64,000 nucleotides of DNA from Gaiellasilicea sp037721555 (GCA_037721555.1 JBBJOI010000006.1:1-64000); one strand, 5' to 3'. Counted from the stretch's first letter, positions 52,120 through 60,858 are shown. The notes: generated from the sequence alone by a model not told the origin. A program made the numbers and translations.

Positions 52120-52338
52120 ATGGGTCTCGGAGTCAGCATCTTTCTGATTGCCGTCGGTGCCATCCTCACCTGGGCCGTGAATGCATCCGTCTCGGGTCTC
52201 GAGCTCGATACCATCGGAGTGATCCTCATGGTCGTCGGCATCCTCGGTCTTGTGCTCTCGATGATCTTCTGGTCTTCGTGGGGCGGGTTCGCAGGCGGCC
52301 CGGCCCGGCGCCGCACGACGTACGTCGACGAAGTCTGA
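52120..52338 (+). CDS. Small two-helix membrane protein (DUF6458-like)
   Basis: 72 residues from ATG 52120, with AGGAGG at ideal distance. Two helices (VSIFLIAVGAILTWAV, IGVILMVVGILGLVLSMIFW), then a short basic tail RRRTTYVDEV. Common in actinobacteria as DUF6458. The long upstream frame is antisense to ctaC and not coding. Divergent from the oxidase operon. Confidence 0.85.
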   Translation: MGLGVSIFLIAVGAILTWAVNASVSGLELDTIGVILMVVGILGLVLSMIFWSSWGGFAGGPARRRTTYVDEV

Positions 52339-52366
52339 TCAGACACCCCCGCTCGTCGTGACGCTC

Positions 52367-52404
52367 AGAGGCGGCCCTCCCCCCAGGGCCGCCTCTCCCC
52401 TTTT
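52367..52404 (+). terminator. Strong terminator after the small membrane protein
   Basis: AGAGGCGGCCCT, six C, AGGGCCGCCTCT, then CCCCTTTTC: a 12-base perfect stem and T-run. Confidence 0.8.
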
Positions 52405-52562
52405 CAGCCCCATGCGTTTCTCGCCAGAGCGGCTCGCTTGGCTTTCATTCGCCCCCGCGTACCTCGATGACCGCCCCACTACCGCGCGTGTCTGCGCATT
52501 GTCCGATTGCGCGGTGTCCGGTGGGGGGCCGCGAGCATGTAATAGTGACGTAGCGCACGAGC

Positions 52563-52991
52563 TTGAAGTCGACAGGAAGACGACGGAAGAGAGGTTCAGC
52601 GATAGCAGGAAGGATCGCCCTTGGGCTCCTCATCACCATGGCCTCGGCTCACCTGGCGAGCTCGGCTCCCGCCGCCCAGACGCTCGTCACGTTGACCGAG
52701 CGGTGTACCTTCGTGCCTGTCGCGCAGGACGGGGTCAGGTTGACCACGCGCTTCAAGCTCGAGAGCGTCGGCGGGCTGCCGACGAAGGTCAGCCTGATTC
52801 CCGGTTGGAACATCGGCCGGCAGTATCCGAAGGCGCCCCGGGCCCGACTCATCCACCTGCAGGCCGGGGAGACGCAGACGTTCATCGTCACCCGCACGAT
52901 CCTGCACGTCCCCGCGCTTCACAACAGCCTCCGGCGTGGCCCCAAGCCTCGCTGCGCCTCGATCTTCTCGGTCGCCCGCCTCCGCGAATAG
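52563..52991 (+). CDS. Secreted protein of unknown function
   Basis: 142 residues from TTG 52563; this is the only start that includes the signal peptide (basic RRRKRG, then IALGLLITMASAHLASSAPA). The mature part is an about 100-residue beta-rich domain with two Cys (ERCTFVPVAQ and KPRCASIF) that may form a disulfide. No family recognised. The start is uncertain because no Shine-Dalgarno is visible. Confidence 0.55.
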   Translation: MKSTGRRRKRGSAIAGRIALGLLITMASAHLASSAPAAQTLVTLTERCTFVPVAQDGVRLTTRFKLESVGGLPTKVSLIPGWNIGRQYPKAPRARLIHLQAGETQTFIVTRTILHVPALHNSLRRGPKPRCASIFSVARLRE

Positions 52992-53036
52992 TCCGCGCCG
53001 GAGGCGCCCTGCGGGCGGAGGTGCCCGCGCGAGGTG

Positions 53037-55052
53037 CTACGCGAGGACGCTCTCGCCGGCCGGTTTTCGGACTCGGCCGAGGCCGACCAAGAAATCCTCG
53101 TGTGTCACCGCGGGCAGGCCACCACCGTTGCGGGCCATGGCGGCCAGGGCCGCCTCTTGGGCGACCGACCTGAGATCGGCGGGGGACATCCCGTCGGAGT
53201 CGCGTGCCAGCTCGTCGAGCCGGACTCCCACCGTCGGCATCCGGGCTGTATGGAGCTTCAAGACCGCGAGCCGGCCGGCCTCGTCGGGGAGGCCGAGCAC
53301 GATGGTGCGCGAGAGTCGGCCGCCGCGGAGCAGGGCCGGGTCGAGCTGGTCGGGCCGGTTCGTCGCGCCAATGATGAAGACTCCCCGCTGACCCGAGACG
53401 CCGTCGATCTCCGCCAGGAGCTGGTTGACCTGCGTGTCATGCACCTCGACCGAGCCGCGGCGTCCGGCGAGCGCGTCGATCTCGTCGATGAAGATGATCG
53501 AGGGCCGGTTCTCCCGGGCGCGCTCGAAGAGCTGCCGGATGTTCTGCTCGGACTCCCCCACCCACTTGCTCATCACGTCGGCGCCGGACACCGGATAAAA
53601 GGACGCGCGTGCCTGAGCGGCCAGCACCTTGGCGACGGTGGTCTTGCCCGTGCCAGGCGGGCCGGCGAGCAAGAGGCCGGTCGGTGGCTCGACGCCGAAA
53701 CGCCGCGCGGACTCCGGATCCTCGACCACGGACTGGATCTGCTGGAGCTGCGCCTTGATTGCGGGCGGCAGCACGAGCGAGTCCCACGTCCAGTGCTCGA
53801 CAGTCGGCCGGTCCTGACCCCCATAGCGCTCGATTGCGCTCAGCAGGTGCTGCGTCTGGAGCTCGAGTTCGTCCCCGGTCTGTGTCGCCTGACGGAACAC
53901 CTCGAGCGCCGCCATGTCCACGACCTTTTCGATTCCTGCCGGCGTCATGCCTTCCGTGCGCCGCACGAGGTCGTCCAGGTCGATGCTCGCCGAGGCCGGC
54001 CGGTCGTCGAGCTCCGTCTCGAAGATGGCACGGCGCGCCTTCTCGTCCGGCAGATCGATCCGGATGTGTCGGTCGAACCGCCCCGGCCGGATCACTGCGG
54101 GATCGAGGTGCTCGATCGAGTTCGTTGCTGCCATGACGAGGAGCCTGCGCTCGTCTCGGTGCGCCTCGAGCGAGGTCAGGAGCTGGTTGACCGTCCGCCT
54201 CGATTCCTGGTCGGGCGTGGTGTCGCGGCGCTGGGCAACCGAGTCGAACTCGTCGAAGAAGAGGAGGCAGGGGAGGTGCTGCAGAGCGGTGTCGAACGCC
54301 TTTTCGATGTTGCGGGCCGAGCCCCCCACGAGCGAGGCGACCAGGTCGCCGGTCGAGACGTGGATCAAGTTCATCCCGTACTCACCTGCGATCGCCTGGG
54401 CGAGGTAGGTCTTACCGACCCCGGGCGGTCCGTGCAGGAGGATCCCGTTCCACTCGATCCCGAAGCGTTCCGCGTCATCCGGATGCTCGAGCATCAGCCC
54501 GACGGTGTCGCGCACCTCCTGCTTCAGCGTGTCCATCCCGCCGACGTCTTCGAAGGTCGTCAGCTCGTCCGGCGCCTGCACGTCGAAGTCCCCGCCCCCG
54601 TCACCGCCCATGCCGCCCAGCATGCCGAAGGGATTCATCGACTTCGAGCTCGCCGAGCGAGAGCGGGTCGACCGTCGGTGCCGCTTTGCCTGCGCCCGCC
54701 GCTCCGCAGGTGTCATGGTCGGCGGCTCGGAAATCTGCGGCTCGGAGGAGGAGGCGTCTTCGGGCTCCGGCAGCGGCTCGGGCAGCTCATCGCTGATCTC
54801 GACCCACTCGCCGGTCTCCGGGTCGATCGTGTAGGAGCGGGCCATGCCCTGCGCCTTCAGCAGCTCCTCGAAGATGCCGCCAAAGGGAAACAAGCCGAAT
54901 GGCGAGGCCGCCGCCGGATCGACATCCCCACGCTCGACGGCCCGCTCGAACTCTGCCTGCTGCTCGGCCTGCCGCTCCGCACGCCGGCGCGCCGCGCGCC
55001 CCACGAGGGCGACCACGGCGAAGGCGATGAAGGCAAGCAAGAGAAGCTCCAT
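53037..55052 (-). CDS. Membrane-anchored tandem AAA+ ATPase (CDC48-like)
   Basis: 671 residues. N-terminal helix MELLLLAFIAFAVVALVG, then a charged 130-residue linker with a Gly-rich end, then two AAA+ modules. D1 (about 175-410): GPPGVGKT (Lys214), FFDEFD, ATNSIEHLDP, RPGRFDR. D2 (about 430-665): GPPGTGKT (Lys470), IIFIDEIDAL, ATNRPDQLDP, LRGGRLSR. Both look active. The N-domain of CDC48/VAT is missing and replaced by the anchor, and no protease domain follows, so it is likely a membrane-linked unfoldase or segregase. Confidence 0.9.
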   Translation of the reverse strand: MELLLLAFIAFAVVALVGRAARRRAERQAEQQAEFERAVERGDVDPAAASPFGLFPFGGIFEELLKAQGMARSYTIDPETGEWVEISDELPEPLPEPEDASSSEPQISEPPTMTPAERRAQAKRHRRSTRSRSASSKSMNPFGMLGGMGGDGGGDFDVQAPDELTTFEDVGGMDTLKQEVRDTVGLMLEHPDDAERFGIEWNGILLHGPPGVGKTYLAQAIAGEYGMNLIHVSTGDLVASLVGGSARNIEKAFDTALQHLPCLLFFDEFDSVAQRRDTTPDQESRRTVNQLLTSLEAHRDERRLLVMAATNSIEHLDPAVIRPGRFDRHIRIDLPDEKARRAIFETELDDRPASASIDLDDLVRRTEGMTPAGIEKVVDMAALEVFRQATQTGDELELQTQHLLSAIERYGGQDRPTVEHWTWDSLVLPPAIKAQLQQIQSVVEDPESARRFGVEPPTGLLLAGPPGTGKTTVAKVLAAQARASFYPVSGADVMSKWVGESEQNIRQLFERARENRPSIIFIDEIDALAGRRGSVEVHDTQVNQLLAEIDGVSGQRGVFIIGATNRPDQLDPALLRGGRLSRTIVLGLPDEAGRLAVLKLHTARMPTVGVRLDELARDSDGMSPADLRSVAQEAALAAMARNGGGLPAVTHEDFLVGLGRVRKPAGESVLA

Positions 55053-55138
55053 GGCTTATTCGTCTCTGGTGGCCGAGCCGCTGGAGCCAGCTCCGTGAGC
55101 CGTCGCGGACGAGCAGAAGGCCCGGGGCAGAGCATCAC

Positions 55139-55360
55139 TCAACCGCCGAGCCTCCCTCCGCGTCGTCTCAGGAACTGCTCGAGCTTCCCCCCACCGGGGC
55201 CGCCTCGCGTGCGGTCTCCTTTCACGTTCTCTGCGACCTTCTTGCCCTGCTCTTTACCACCCTCGACCGCGACCTCCTTGGCCATGTCGACGGCCTCGGA
55301 CGCGACCTGCTTGCCGCGGTCGAGCGCGTCCTGGCCCGTCTCCTTGACCTGCTCCATCAC
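55139..55360 (-). CDS. Small Lys/Glu-rich helical protein
   Basis: 73 residues. Amphipathic repeats AVDMAKEVAVEGGKEQGKKV resemble CsbD/LEA-type stress proteins, then a Gly/Arg-rich tail GGPGGGKLEQFLRRRGG. No domain named with certainty. Next to the Mn catalase, so a general stress role is reasonable. Confidence 0.6.
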   Translation of the reverse strand: MMEQVKETGQDALDRGKQVASEAVDMAKEVAVEGGKEQGKKVAENVKGDRTRGGPGGGKLEQFLRRRGGRLGG

Positions 55361-55410
55361 CTGGTCGGAGACGTCGCCGCATCGTCTCGCGATAGCGCCT
55401 GGCGCCGCGT

Positions 55411-56403
55411 CTAGGCGCGTGCCTTCTTGGATCCGTCCTTCTTCTTCTTCCGAGCTACCGGTGAGCCACTGCCGTTGGCGACCTCGCCCGAGGGCTCCTT
55501 GGACAGACCCGCTCGCAGACGGAGGGTCTCCGCGATCGCGGCGATCTCCTCCGGTGCGTAGTCTGGCGCGAAGACCGCCGGCTGCGAAGGTAGGTCGTGA
55601 GCCGGCACGCCCTCCGGGGCATCATCGACGACGACGAGCTCCTCGCCCGTTTCGGGGTGCGGGCCGTTGAAGACGGCGCTCAGCTCCAGGTAGTCCTTCG
55701 GCGAGAACCGGTAGAGCCGCAGGTGGTCGCCCCGCTTGATGTGCGGCCTGCATTCCGGAATCTTCTCCGTGGGGATGCGCGGCGACGGGAAGAGCTTCAT
55801 CAGGTCGGCTCCCGTGAGCCGCTCCAACGCTCGGGCGTACGCCACCTGATGGACACCGCCGCGGACGAGCAGGTATCCCGTCAACGCGCGAGCAGCCGGA
55901 TGCTCGACCATCTCGTAGACCTTGAGCTTGTTGTTCCGCGCCCCGGTCTCGAGGAAGAAGTTGTGCGTGAGATCCTCGACGAGATCACCGGACGAGAAGA
56001 TGTAATCGCCGTTCCAGGGTCGTCCCTGCGAGTTCTGGGGAAGGGCTCCCTGGCCGCCCGCGAGGAAATGGTGCGGATTACCGACACCCTTGACCGGAGC
56101 GAGCGACGCCTTCGGCGCGCGCCCATCGTCGGTGGGGGACGCACCCGTCAACATCGTGTTGATCGCCGCTGCGACGAGCTCGACGTGCCCGAACTCCTCA
56201 GCCGCGATGTTCGCAACCAGATCGTAGAACGGCCGCGCGCCCTGCCGGTTGCGGAAGTTGAACGACTGGAACGTGTAGTTCAAGAACGTCGACATCTCGC
56301 CGAAACGTCCGCCCATCAGCTCCTGAACCGCCGCAGCGCCTGCGGGGTCTGGTTCCGAGGGGGGCGGTAGCTCCGTGGCGATGCGATCGATCCGTCGGAT
56401 CAT
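55411..56403 (-). CDS. Manganese catalase
   Basis: 330 residues from ATG 56403, with GGAGGT directly upstream. Non-heme di-Mn catalase that breaks down peroxide. Family blocks: ELMGGRFGEMSTFLNYTFQSF with the first Glu, AAEEFGHVELVAAAI with Glu and His, EDLTHNFFLETGARNNKLKVYEM (given in part here), GGVHQVAYARALE, and PSPRIPTEKIPECRPH. Ends in a Lys-rich tail. The open frame continues upstream, but no homology exists there. Confidence 0.94.
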   Translation of the reverse strand: MIRRIDRIATELPPPSEPDPAGAAAVQELMGGRFGEMSTFLNYTFQSFNFRNRQGARPFYDLVANIAAEEFGHVELVAAAINTMLTGASPTDDGRAPKASLAPVKGVGNPHHFLAGGQGALPQNSQGRPWNGDYIFSSGDLVEDLTHNFFLETGARNNKLKVYEMVEHPAARALTGYLLVRGGVHQVAYARALERLTGADLMKLFPSPRIPTEKIPECRPHIKRGDHLRLYRFSPKDYLELSAVFNGPHPETGEELVVVDDAPEGVPAHDLPSQPAVFAPDYAPEEIAAIAETLRLRAGLSKEPSGEVANGSGSPVARKKKKDGSKKARA

Positions 56404-57249
56404 GTGGTACCTCCAAGTTGTGAAAGGCCACCGGTACCCGGTCACGGCTCGTCCAAACAGGACTGCGCCCGCTCGCTCATCCGGAGGCTCGAGCTGAGTA
56501 CGCAGCCGAACCTTGGGACGCTGGAACGGATCGCGCACGAGGTCGCCGCGGACTGGGGAATGGAGCTCGAGCCGCCTTTCGCGCTGGCCCGTCACTCCTT
56601 CGTTGCGACGACGAACCACGAGGCGGTGCTGAAGGTGACGCCAGCGGAGGACGACGAGTCGGACGAGGAAGGAGACGCGCTCGAGCTCTGGGGCGGTGAC
56701 GGCGCTGTCCGTCTCCTACGCCGCGACCGGCGACGGCGCGCGCTGCTGATCGAACGGGCACGCCCGGGTGACGATCTCGCGACGCTGACCGACGAGCGGG
56801 CGACGGCCGTCGCGGTCGAGGTCGGAGTCCGGCTGTGGCGGCCGGCGTGCGAGCCGTTCCGCTGGATCGGCGACCACGTTCCACGCTGGCTCGACGAGGC
56901 CGACGGACACGAGCTGGTGCCATTGGCGCGCGAGTTGTACGGATCATTCACCCCCGGACGCGGCACGCTCGTGCACGGCGACTTCCACCACCACAACATC
57001 CTCGACGCCGGCGGACGACACCTCGCGATCGATCCGAAGCCGATGCTGGGCGAGCCCGAATACGACGTGCCCTCGTTCCTCTGGAATCCCTTGTCCTACC
57101 GGCTGAGGCTCGACGTGACCGAGCAGCGGCTCGCAGCGTTCGCTGCCGCCGGCCTCGACGAGGAGCGAATGCGTGCCTGGAGTGTGATCCGCGGCGCCTA
57201 CCTCGGAGCAGACGGCGACGAAGCGGAGGTCCTGCAGGCGCTCCTCTGA
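56404..57249 (+). CDS. APH/streptomycin 6-kinase-like phosphotransferase
   Basis: 281 residues if started at GTG 56404, which touches the Mn-catalase start; a shorter start inside is likely (conserved part begins near LERIAHEVAADWGM). Kinase-like fold: VLKVTPAEDD, LIERARPGDDL, then the catalytic VHGDFHHHNIL and the metal Asp in LAIDPKPMLGEPEYDV. Resembles the aminoglycoside/hydroxyurea (APH(6)) family, which often phosphorylates streptomycin, though many members have other substrates. Confidence 0.82.
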   Translation: MVPPSCERPPVPGHGSSKQDCARSLIRRLELSTQPNLGTLERIAHEVAADWGMELEPPFALARHSFVATTNHEAVLKVTPAEDDESDEEGDALELWGGDGAVRLLRRDRRRRALLIERARPGDDLATLTDERATAVAVEVGVRLWRPACEPFRWIGDHVPRWLDEADGHELVPLARELYGSFTPGRGTLVHGDFHHHNILDAGGRHLAIDPKPMLGEPEYDVPSFLWNPLSYRLRLDVTEQRLAAFAAAGLDEERMRAWSVIRGAYLGADGDEAEVLQALL

Positions 57250-57289
57250 GCTGCGCCGGTTGATCGGCGCCAAGCGGCCGCGCTTGAGG

Positions 57290-57630
57290 CTATGCACGCG
57301 TCGGTAGCGCCTCGAGCTCGTCGAGGCTCGGGGGATTGCTGATCGAGGGGCTAAGCGTCCCCCACAACATCAGTGCGAGTGAACGCCGAGACGACGGCGA
57401 TCGTCGCGCGGTGACGAGGACTCGAGCAGGAAGCCGGCCACGAGCGGCGGCGAGGCGAGCGCGCCCAGCAGGATGCACGCACCGAACCCGGCGAGCAGCA
57501 CACCGATCCCCGCACTCGTGAGCCCCTCCCGCTCGGCGGCAACGATCACCACGAGCAGCACGGCTGGGATAGTGAAGTTGCCGAGGCCGTAGAGGAAGGC
57601 GCACGTCGGGAGGAGGGAGTCCTATTGCTC
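57290..57630 (-). pseudogene. Remnant of an MFS transporter
   Basis: Minus strand: one frame gives LPTCAFLYGLGNFTIPAVLL, then EREGLTSAGIGVLLAGFGAC and ILLGALASPPLV, typical of MFS helices 7-9 region. Another frame further on gives LWGTLSPSISNPPSLDELEAL, typical of a C-terminal tail of such carriers. The middle and the N-terminal half are missing. A dead fragment. Confidence 0.65.
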
Positions 57631-57652
57631 TGCTTCGGGAATAGCCACCCTG

Positions 57653-58048
57653 ATGAAGCAAGGGACGCCACGTGCTGCCACGAGGTTGTCCATCCTCATG
57701 GGGGTCTGCCTGGCCGCTTCGTTCGCCGGAGTCGCCCTGATCCAGAACGCAGCGGACGAGGAAGAGGCATGGGATACCGTGGCCTTCTGGCCGTTTGCGC
57801 TGGTCGGCGGCCTGCTCCTCGGTGCCGTCTTCGTCCGATCGGCGCGATGCGCGTTCTTCGTCGGTGCGGCGTTTGCCGCTTCGATCCTTGTGGCGTCATT
57901 CGCGCTGTCGCGAGACGATCAGGGCGCGAACTTCGGCCTCCTCGGCGTCCTGTTCATTGGCCCGTGGCTCGTGCTCGTCATCGGATGTGCTGCATGGCTC
58001 GGCGGTTACACCCTCAAGCATCTAACGGCGCGCACTCCATCCGAGTGA
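57653..58048 (+). CDS. Four-helix membrane protein, unknown
   Basis: 131 residues with four hydrophobic helices (LSILMGVCLAASFAGVALI, FWPFALVGGLLLGAVFV, CAFFVGAAFAASILVASF, LLGVLFIGPWLVLVIGCAAWL). Short loops. No family recognised. The 3' end overlaps the opposing 58014 gene by 35 bases. Confidence 0.6.
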   Translation: MKQGTPRAATRLSILMGVCLAASFAGVALIQNAADEEEAWDTVAFWPFALVGGLLLGAVFVRSARCAFFVGAAFAASILVASFALSRDDQGANFGLLGVLFIGPWLVLVIGCAAWLGGYTLKHLTARTPSE

Positions 58049-58424
58049 GGTAAGACCGCCCCGTTAGTTTGGGTACGTCAACGTTCCAGGGGGGAGACAC
58101 GGCCGAAAAAACCAGTAGGGTGCCCGCCCATGCGCTGCTGGTGGCGCAACTCTCCCCGCCGGTCGGTCGGCGCTGGCCATCAGGACATGGCTTCATCCTC
58201 AGCGTACCGCCGTGGTACACCCGATAGACGCACTCGTACGCTAGAGAGGCAAGCCGCCAGTCCACCCCAACCTCGATCACACGCGCAGGGAAGGAGGGCA
58301 TGCTGGCTTCGCACCGATCAAACGCGTGTGCACGGGCTGCACGAACTCCCGCGGAGGCTCCGACGAGGACGACGAGGACGGTGACGACCGCGATCCGCCT
58401 GCTCCCTCGTAATGCTGCCTTCAC
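58014..58424 (-). CDS. Secreted protein of unknown function
   Basis: 136 residues from GTG 58424. Signal peptide RRIAVVTVLVVLVGASAGVRA-like with A-R-A cleavage, then a small domain with Cys in DRCEASMP, YECVYRVYHGG and MKPCPDG, after which the C-terminal 45 residues look less protein-like. Perhaps a real small secreted protein whose end has been changed. Low certainty. Confidence 0.4.
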   Translation of the reverse strand: MKAALRGSRRIAVVTVLVVLVGASAGVRAARAHAFDRCEASMPSFPARVIEVGVDWRLASLAYECVYRVYHGGTLRMKPCPDGQRRPTGGESCATSSAWAGTLLVFSAVSPPWNVDVPKLTGRSYLTRMECAPLDA

Positions 58425-58519
58425 GACCCAAATGATGACCGAAGGGCTGGCCGTGTTCCGCTTCGGGGCGAGCGTCCTGTCTCCTGAGCCTTCCCACGGT
58501 CTTAGGCGACCGCTCGCAG

Positions 58520-58620
58520 CTATGCGACCGGAGCGCAGCCCGCGAGTGCGAACTGCTCTAGGTCTCTGCGGTAGTCCGAGCGGGTGTTCTCACGGAAGCC
58601 ACGGGAAGCTCGGCACGACG
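58520..58620 (-). pseudogene. Possible tyrosine-integrase fragment
   Basis: A minus-strand frame reads ENTRSDYRRDLEQFALAG before a stop at 58520. This matches the pattern S-x-N-T-x3-Y-x2-D-L-x2-F of integrase core-binding domains. It is only 23 codons, so the call rests on this motif and on the nearby tRNA and phage relic. Confidence 0.3.
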
Positions 58621-58649
58621 ACGTGCGATATCGGCGGCGAGACCCGACG

Positions 58650-58935
58650 TACCGCCGAGCCGCGAGGCCCGCTCCGCGCGCGCGGCAGACGTCAAGCCAA
58701 GTTGCGCCAGCCACCCTTGCAGCTTCCCGCTCGCACGAAGCCGTATGTCGATCGGGGCGCGCGCCTGGCCGCGACCGTTCTCGACGCGCCCATCCCGCGA
58801 GCCGCATCGAGCCGGTCGATGAGATCCAGCAACGAGACGACCTCCCGTGCAGCCGGACGATCGGCTTCGGTCAGATGCGCCCAAGCCGAGCAGGTCTTCG
58901 ACCAACTCCCGACCGCGCTCCGAAAGCTCCGTCTC
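58650..58935 (-). pseudogene. Decayed P27-type phage terminase small subunit
   Basis: Pieces in order on the minus strand in two frames: ETELSERGRELVEDLLGL; then LTEADRPAAREVVSLLDLID in the next frame from about 58877; then back to the first frame with APIDIRLRASGKLQGWLAQL and GLTSAARAERASRL. The order and the ending LGLT-x-AAR fit the P27 family. Two frame changes near 58879 and 58800 show it is dead. Confidence 0.5.
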
Positions 58936-59029
58936 CTGCCGACCATAGGCACCGTGGCGGCGCGCGTGGGTGGTGCCGAGCGGACCCGGAGTGAGCGTCG
59001 AAGGGTTCCGGTCGGGTTCGACACCGCTG

Positions 59030-59407
59030 TCACGATGCCCACAGAATCGGACGGTCGTAGCTGTCCTCAGGACACGAACTTTGAGCCAGCCGATACACAA
59101 GCTTCTTCCCGAGGAGAGCCACAGTTGAAGCTACGCAGACCCTAAGCAAGGCAACGACCACAGCTCCCCCCTCCGACACCCGGCACGCGCGCCGAACGAA
59201 GGCAGCGCCTGCAAGAAGAAGCCTGAGGAGAGCAATAACAACCCGGACTCCGTATGACCGATCGCGTGCCACCCGCTCCGGCGGTCTGATCTGGGTGCGA
59301 TTATTGATTTCGCCCCACCGCCGAGGGTCTTTGCCCTCCAAGAGCACCAGAGTCAGGACGACGGCTCCCACGACATCGACCGCCAACCCAATGACCGAAG
59401 AGAGCAT
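59030..59407 (-). CDS. Small membrane protein, unknown
   Basis: 125 residues from ATG 59407, with GAGG six bases upstream. First helix SVIGLAVDVVGAVVLTLVLLE, then a charged loop and a second helix VVIALLRLLLAGAAFV; a third hydrophobic stretch near the end. Unknown. It sits between the tRNA 3' end and the phage relic, so it may be cargo of the lost element. Confidence 0.5.
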   Translation of the reverse strand: MLSSVIGLAVDVVGAVVLTLVLLEGKDPRRWGEINNRTQIRPPERVARDRSYGVRVVIALLRLLLAGAAFVRRACRVSEGGAVVVALLRVCVASTVALLGKKLVYRLAQSSCPEDSYDRPILWAS

Positions 59408-59517
59408 CCTGACCTCATCGGCGCGTCAGCCGGGGCATCGAGTTCCGGTTGCCCCGTCTGTTGCCCCCTCCCAACGTTTGAACCCGAGAGAAATCCTTAG
59501 GAGCAGGGTTTACATCA

Positions 59518-59590
59518 TGGGCCGTGCAGGGATCGAACCTGCGACCTTGGGATTAAGAGTCCCCTGCTCTACCAGCTGAGCTAACGGCCC
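59518..59590 (-). tRNA. tRNA-Lys (anticodon CUU)
   Basis: 73 bases on the minus strand. Acceptor GGGCCGT pairs with ACGGCCC, D-loop AGCTCAGCTGGTAGAGC, anticodon loop ACTCTTAAT with CTT, T-loop GGTTCGATCC. No CCA is encoded. Its 3' end faces the phage relic region. Confidence 0.95.
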
Positions 59591-59636
59591 GCGGCGGCAA
59601 GTCTAGCCGCGTGCCAGGACTCGAGGCGCGAGGGCT

Positions 59637-60767
59637 TCAGCTGAGGTTGACGGTCTCCGGGAAGAGATCCCAGGGGCCGTCATCGCGGCACCGGCCCCCG
59701 CTCCAGTACCCCGGAGGGGCGCTGCGGCGCGTGACGTTGATCGCCAGCCGGCGCAGGTGGTCGCCGCTCGTGCGGCTCATGCCGGCGTGTCGCGCCGCGA
59801 ACGGGACGAGCTGGACGGCGAAGCAGTTCGTCTGCGCCTCGTTGGCGATGCCGTACGCGTGCAGCGTCTCGTGGAGGGCGACCGTGAGCCCGAAGGCCCG
59901 CTCTCCGGTCGGACGCCTCGTGTCGAGCAGCTCCTGAACGGCGTCGCAGACGGACGGGGCGAGGTGCAGCCAGCGTGGTTGGCGCCCGAGCCAGAACCCC
60001 GCGAGGTGGATGTCGCCGTCCTGCGTGCTGAAGTCGGCGCTCCTCGCCACGGCAGCGAAGTCGAACTCGCTCCAGCAGCCGACAGCGAGCGTGCGCGGCG
60101 CGCCGAGAGCCTTCATCGTCCCGTAGATCACATCCGTGAGCGTTTGGTGCTTGACCGAGCGCTCACCGGTGTAGCGGCGCGCGGCGGGAAGCGTGGCGGC
60201 CGAGGCGAAGGTCTTCGTGCTCTGACGTACGGTCGGCGCCGCGGCCGGAGCCTTCGTCGGCGGCTTCGCTGCGGGCGGGGTCACGGCCGGAGGGTTGGCG
60301 GCCGGCGGAGTCGACTGCGCCAGCGCGAACGAGAACGGGCCGCTGACCGCCTTCTGCGACGAGGAGGCGCCGTCCTCGAGGCGCCGGTAGTCGAGCCACC
60401 AGTGATACGTGCGGCCTGGCCTCAGGGAGGCAGTACTCACTGAGCACACGAGCTTGCCCGGCTCGCTCCACGGCCGGAAGTCGCCTGATCTGCAGGATCC
60501 GAGGGTTGATCCGAGCGGCATCCCTGCGGCGCCGATCGCCGGTGAATCGGACACCCAGACGAACGGCTCGGAGTCGCGCGGATCGAGCGAAACGAGGAAG
60601 TCCAGCCGCTGCGGATCGGCGATCGACCCGGACTGGCTGGTCGTGACAGGAAGCGTCTGGCCGATCGGCTGCACGCCGTAGCCGGCCTCGGCCACGTGTG
60701 GTGCGAGCAATGCGCCGAGTGCCGCCGTCAGAACGGCGAGCGTTGCGATAGGCCGTCGCCGGTTCAT
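59637..60767 (-). CDS. Secreted protein with HExxH motif
   Basis: 376 residues from ATG 60767. Signal peptide (PIATLAVLTAALGALLAP). A first beta domain (40-150) with Cys in GSCRSGDF and KLVCSVS, then an Ala/Pro-rich linker with KPPTKAP, then a helical domain with ALHETLHAYGIANEAQTNC, a HExxH zinc site followed by a Glu in the position of a third ligand. So it could be a metallopeptidase or an inactive relative. A -10-like TATTAC lies seven bases before the ATG. Confidence 0.7.
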   Translation of the reverse strand: MNRRRPIATLAVLTAALGALLAPHVAEAGYGVQPIGQTLPVTTSQSGSIADPQRLDFLVSLDPRDSEPFVWVSDSPAIGAAGMPLGSTLGSCRSGDFRPWSEPGKLVCSVSTASLRPGRTYHWWLDYRRLEDGASSSQKAVSGPFSFALAQSTPPAANPPAVTPPAAKPPTKAPAAAPTVRQSTKTFASAATLPAARRYTGERSVKHQTLTDVIYGTMKALGAPRTLAVGCWSEFDFAAVARSADFSTQDGDIHLAGFWLGRQPRWLHLAPSVCDAVQELLDTRRPTGERAFGLTVALHETLHAYGIANEAQTNCFAVQLVPFAARHAGMSRTSGDHLRRLAINVTRRSAPPGYWSGGRCRDDGPWDLFPETVNLS

Positions 60768-60774
60768 CTGGTTT

Positions 60775-60780
60775 GTAATA
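60775..60780 (-). promoter_or_regulatory. -10 box of the HExxH gene
   Basis: TATTAC on the minus strand, seven bases before ATG 60767. Confidence 0.35.
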
Positions 60781-60852
60781 GACACAGGTCGATCCGGCGT
60801 CAAGCCCTCCGTGGGTGCCGCAGCTCTTTCCGGGCGCAGTCGAGGTGGGTCG

Positions 60853-60858
60853 TAGGCT
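60853..60858 (+). promoter_or_regulatory. -10 box of wecB
   Basis: TAGGCT, seven bases before GTG 60866. Confidence 0.4.

Noticed and set aside
51208..52338. 376-residue plus-strand frame ending in the small membrane protein
   Set aside because: The first 300 residues are antisense to ctaC. The AGGAGG and ATG at 52120 define the real 72-residue gene.
58300..59145. 281-residue plus-strand frame in the phage scar
   Set aside because: No recognisable domain and antisense to readable terminase fragments.
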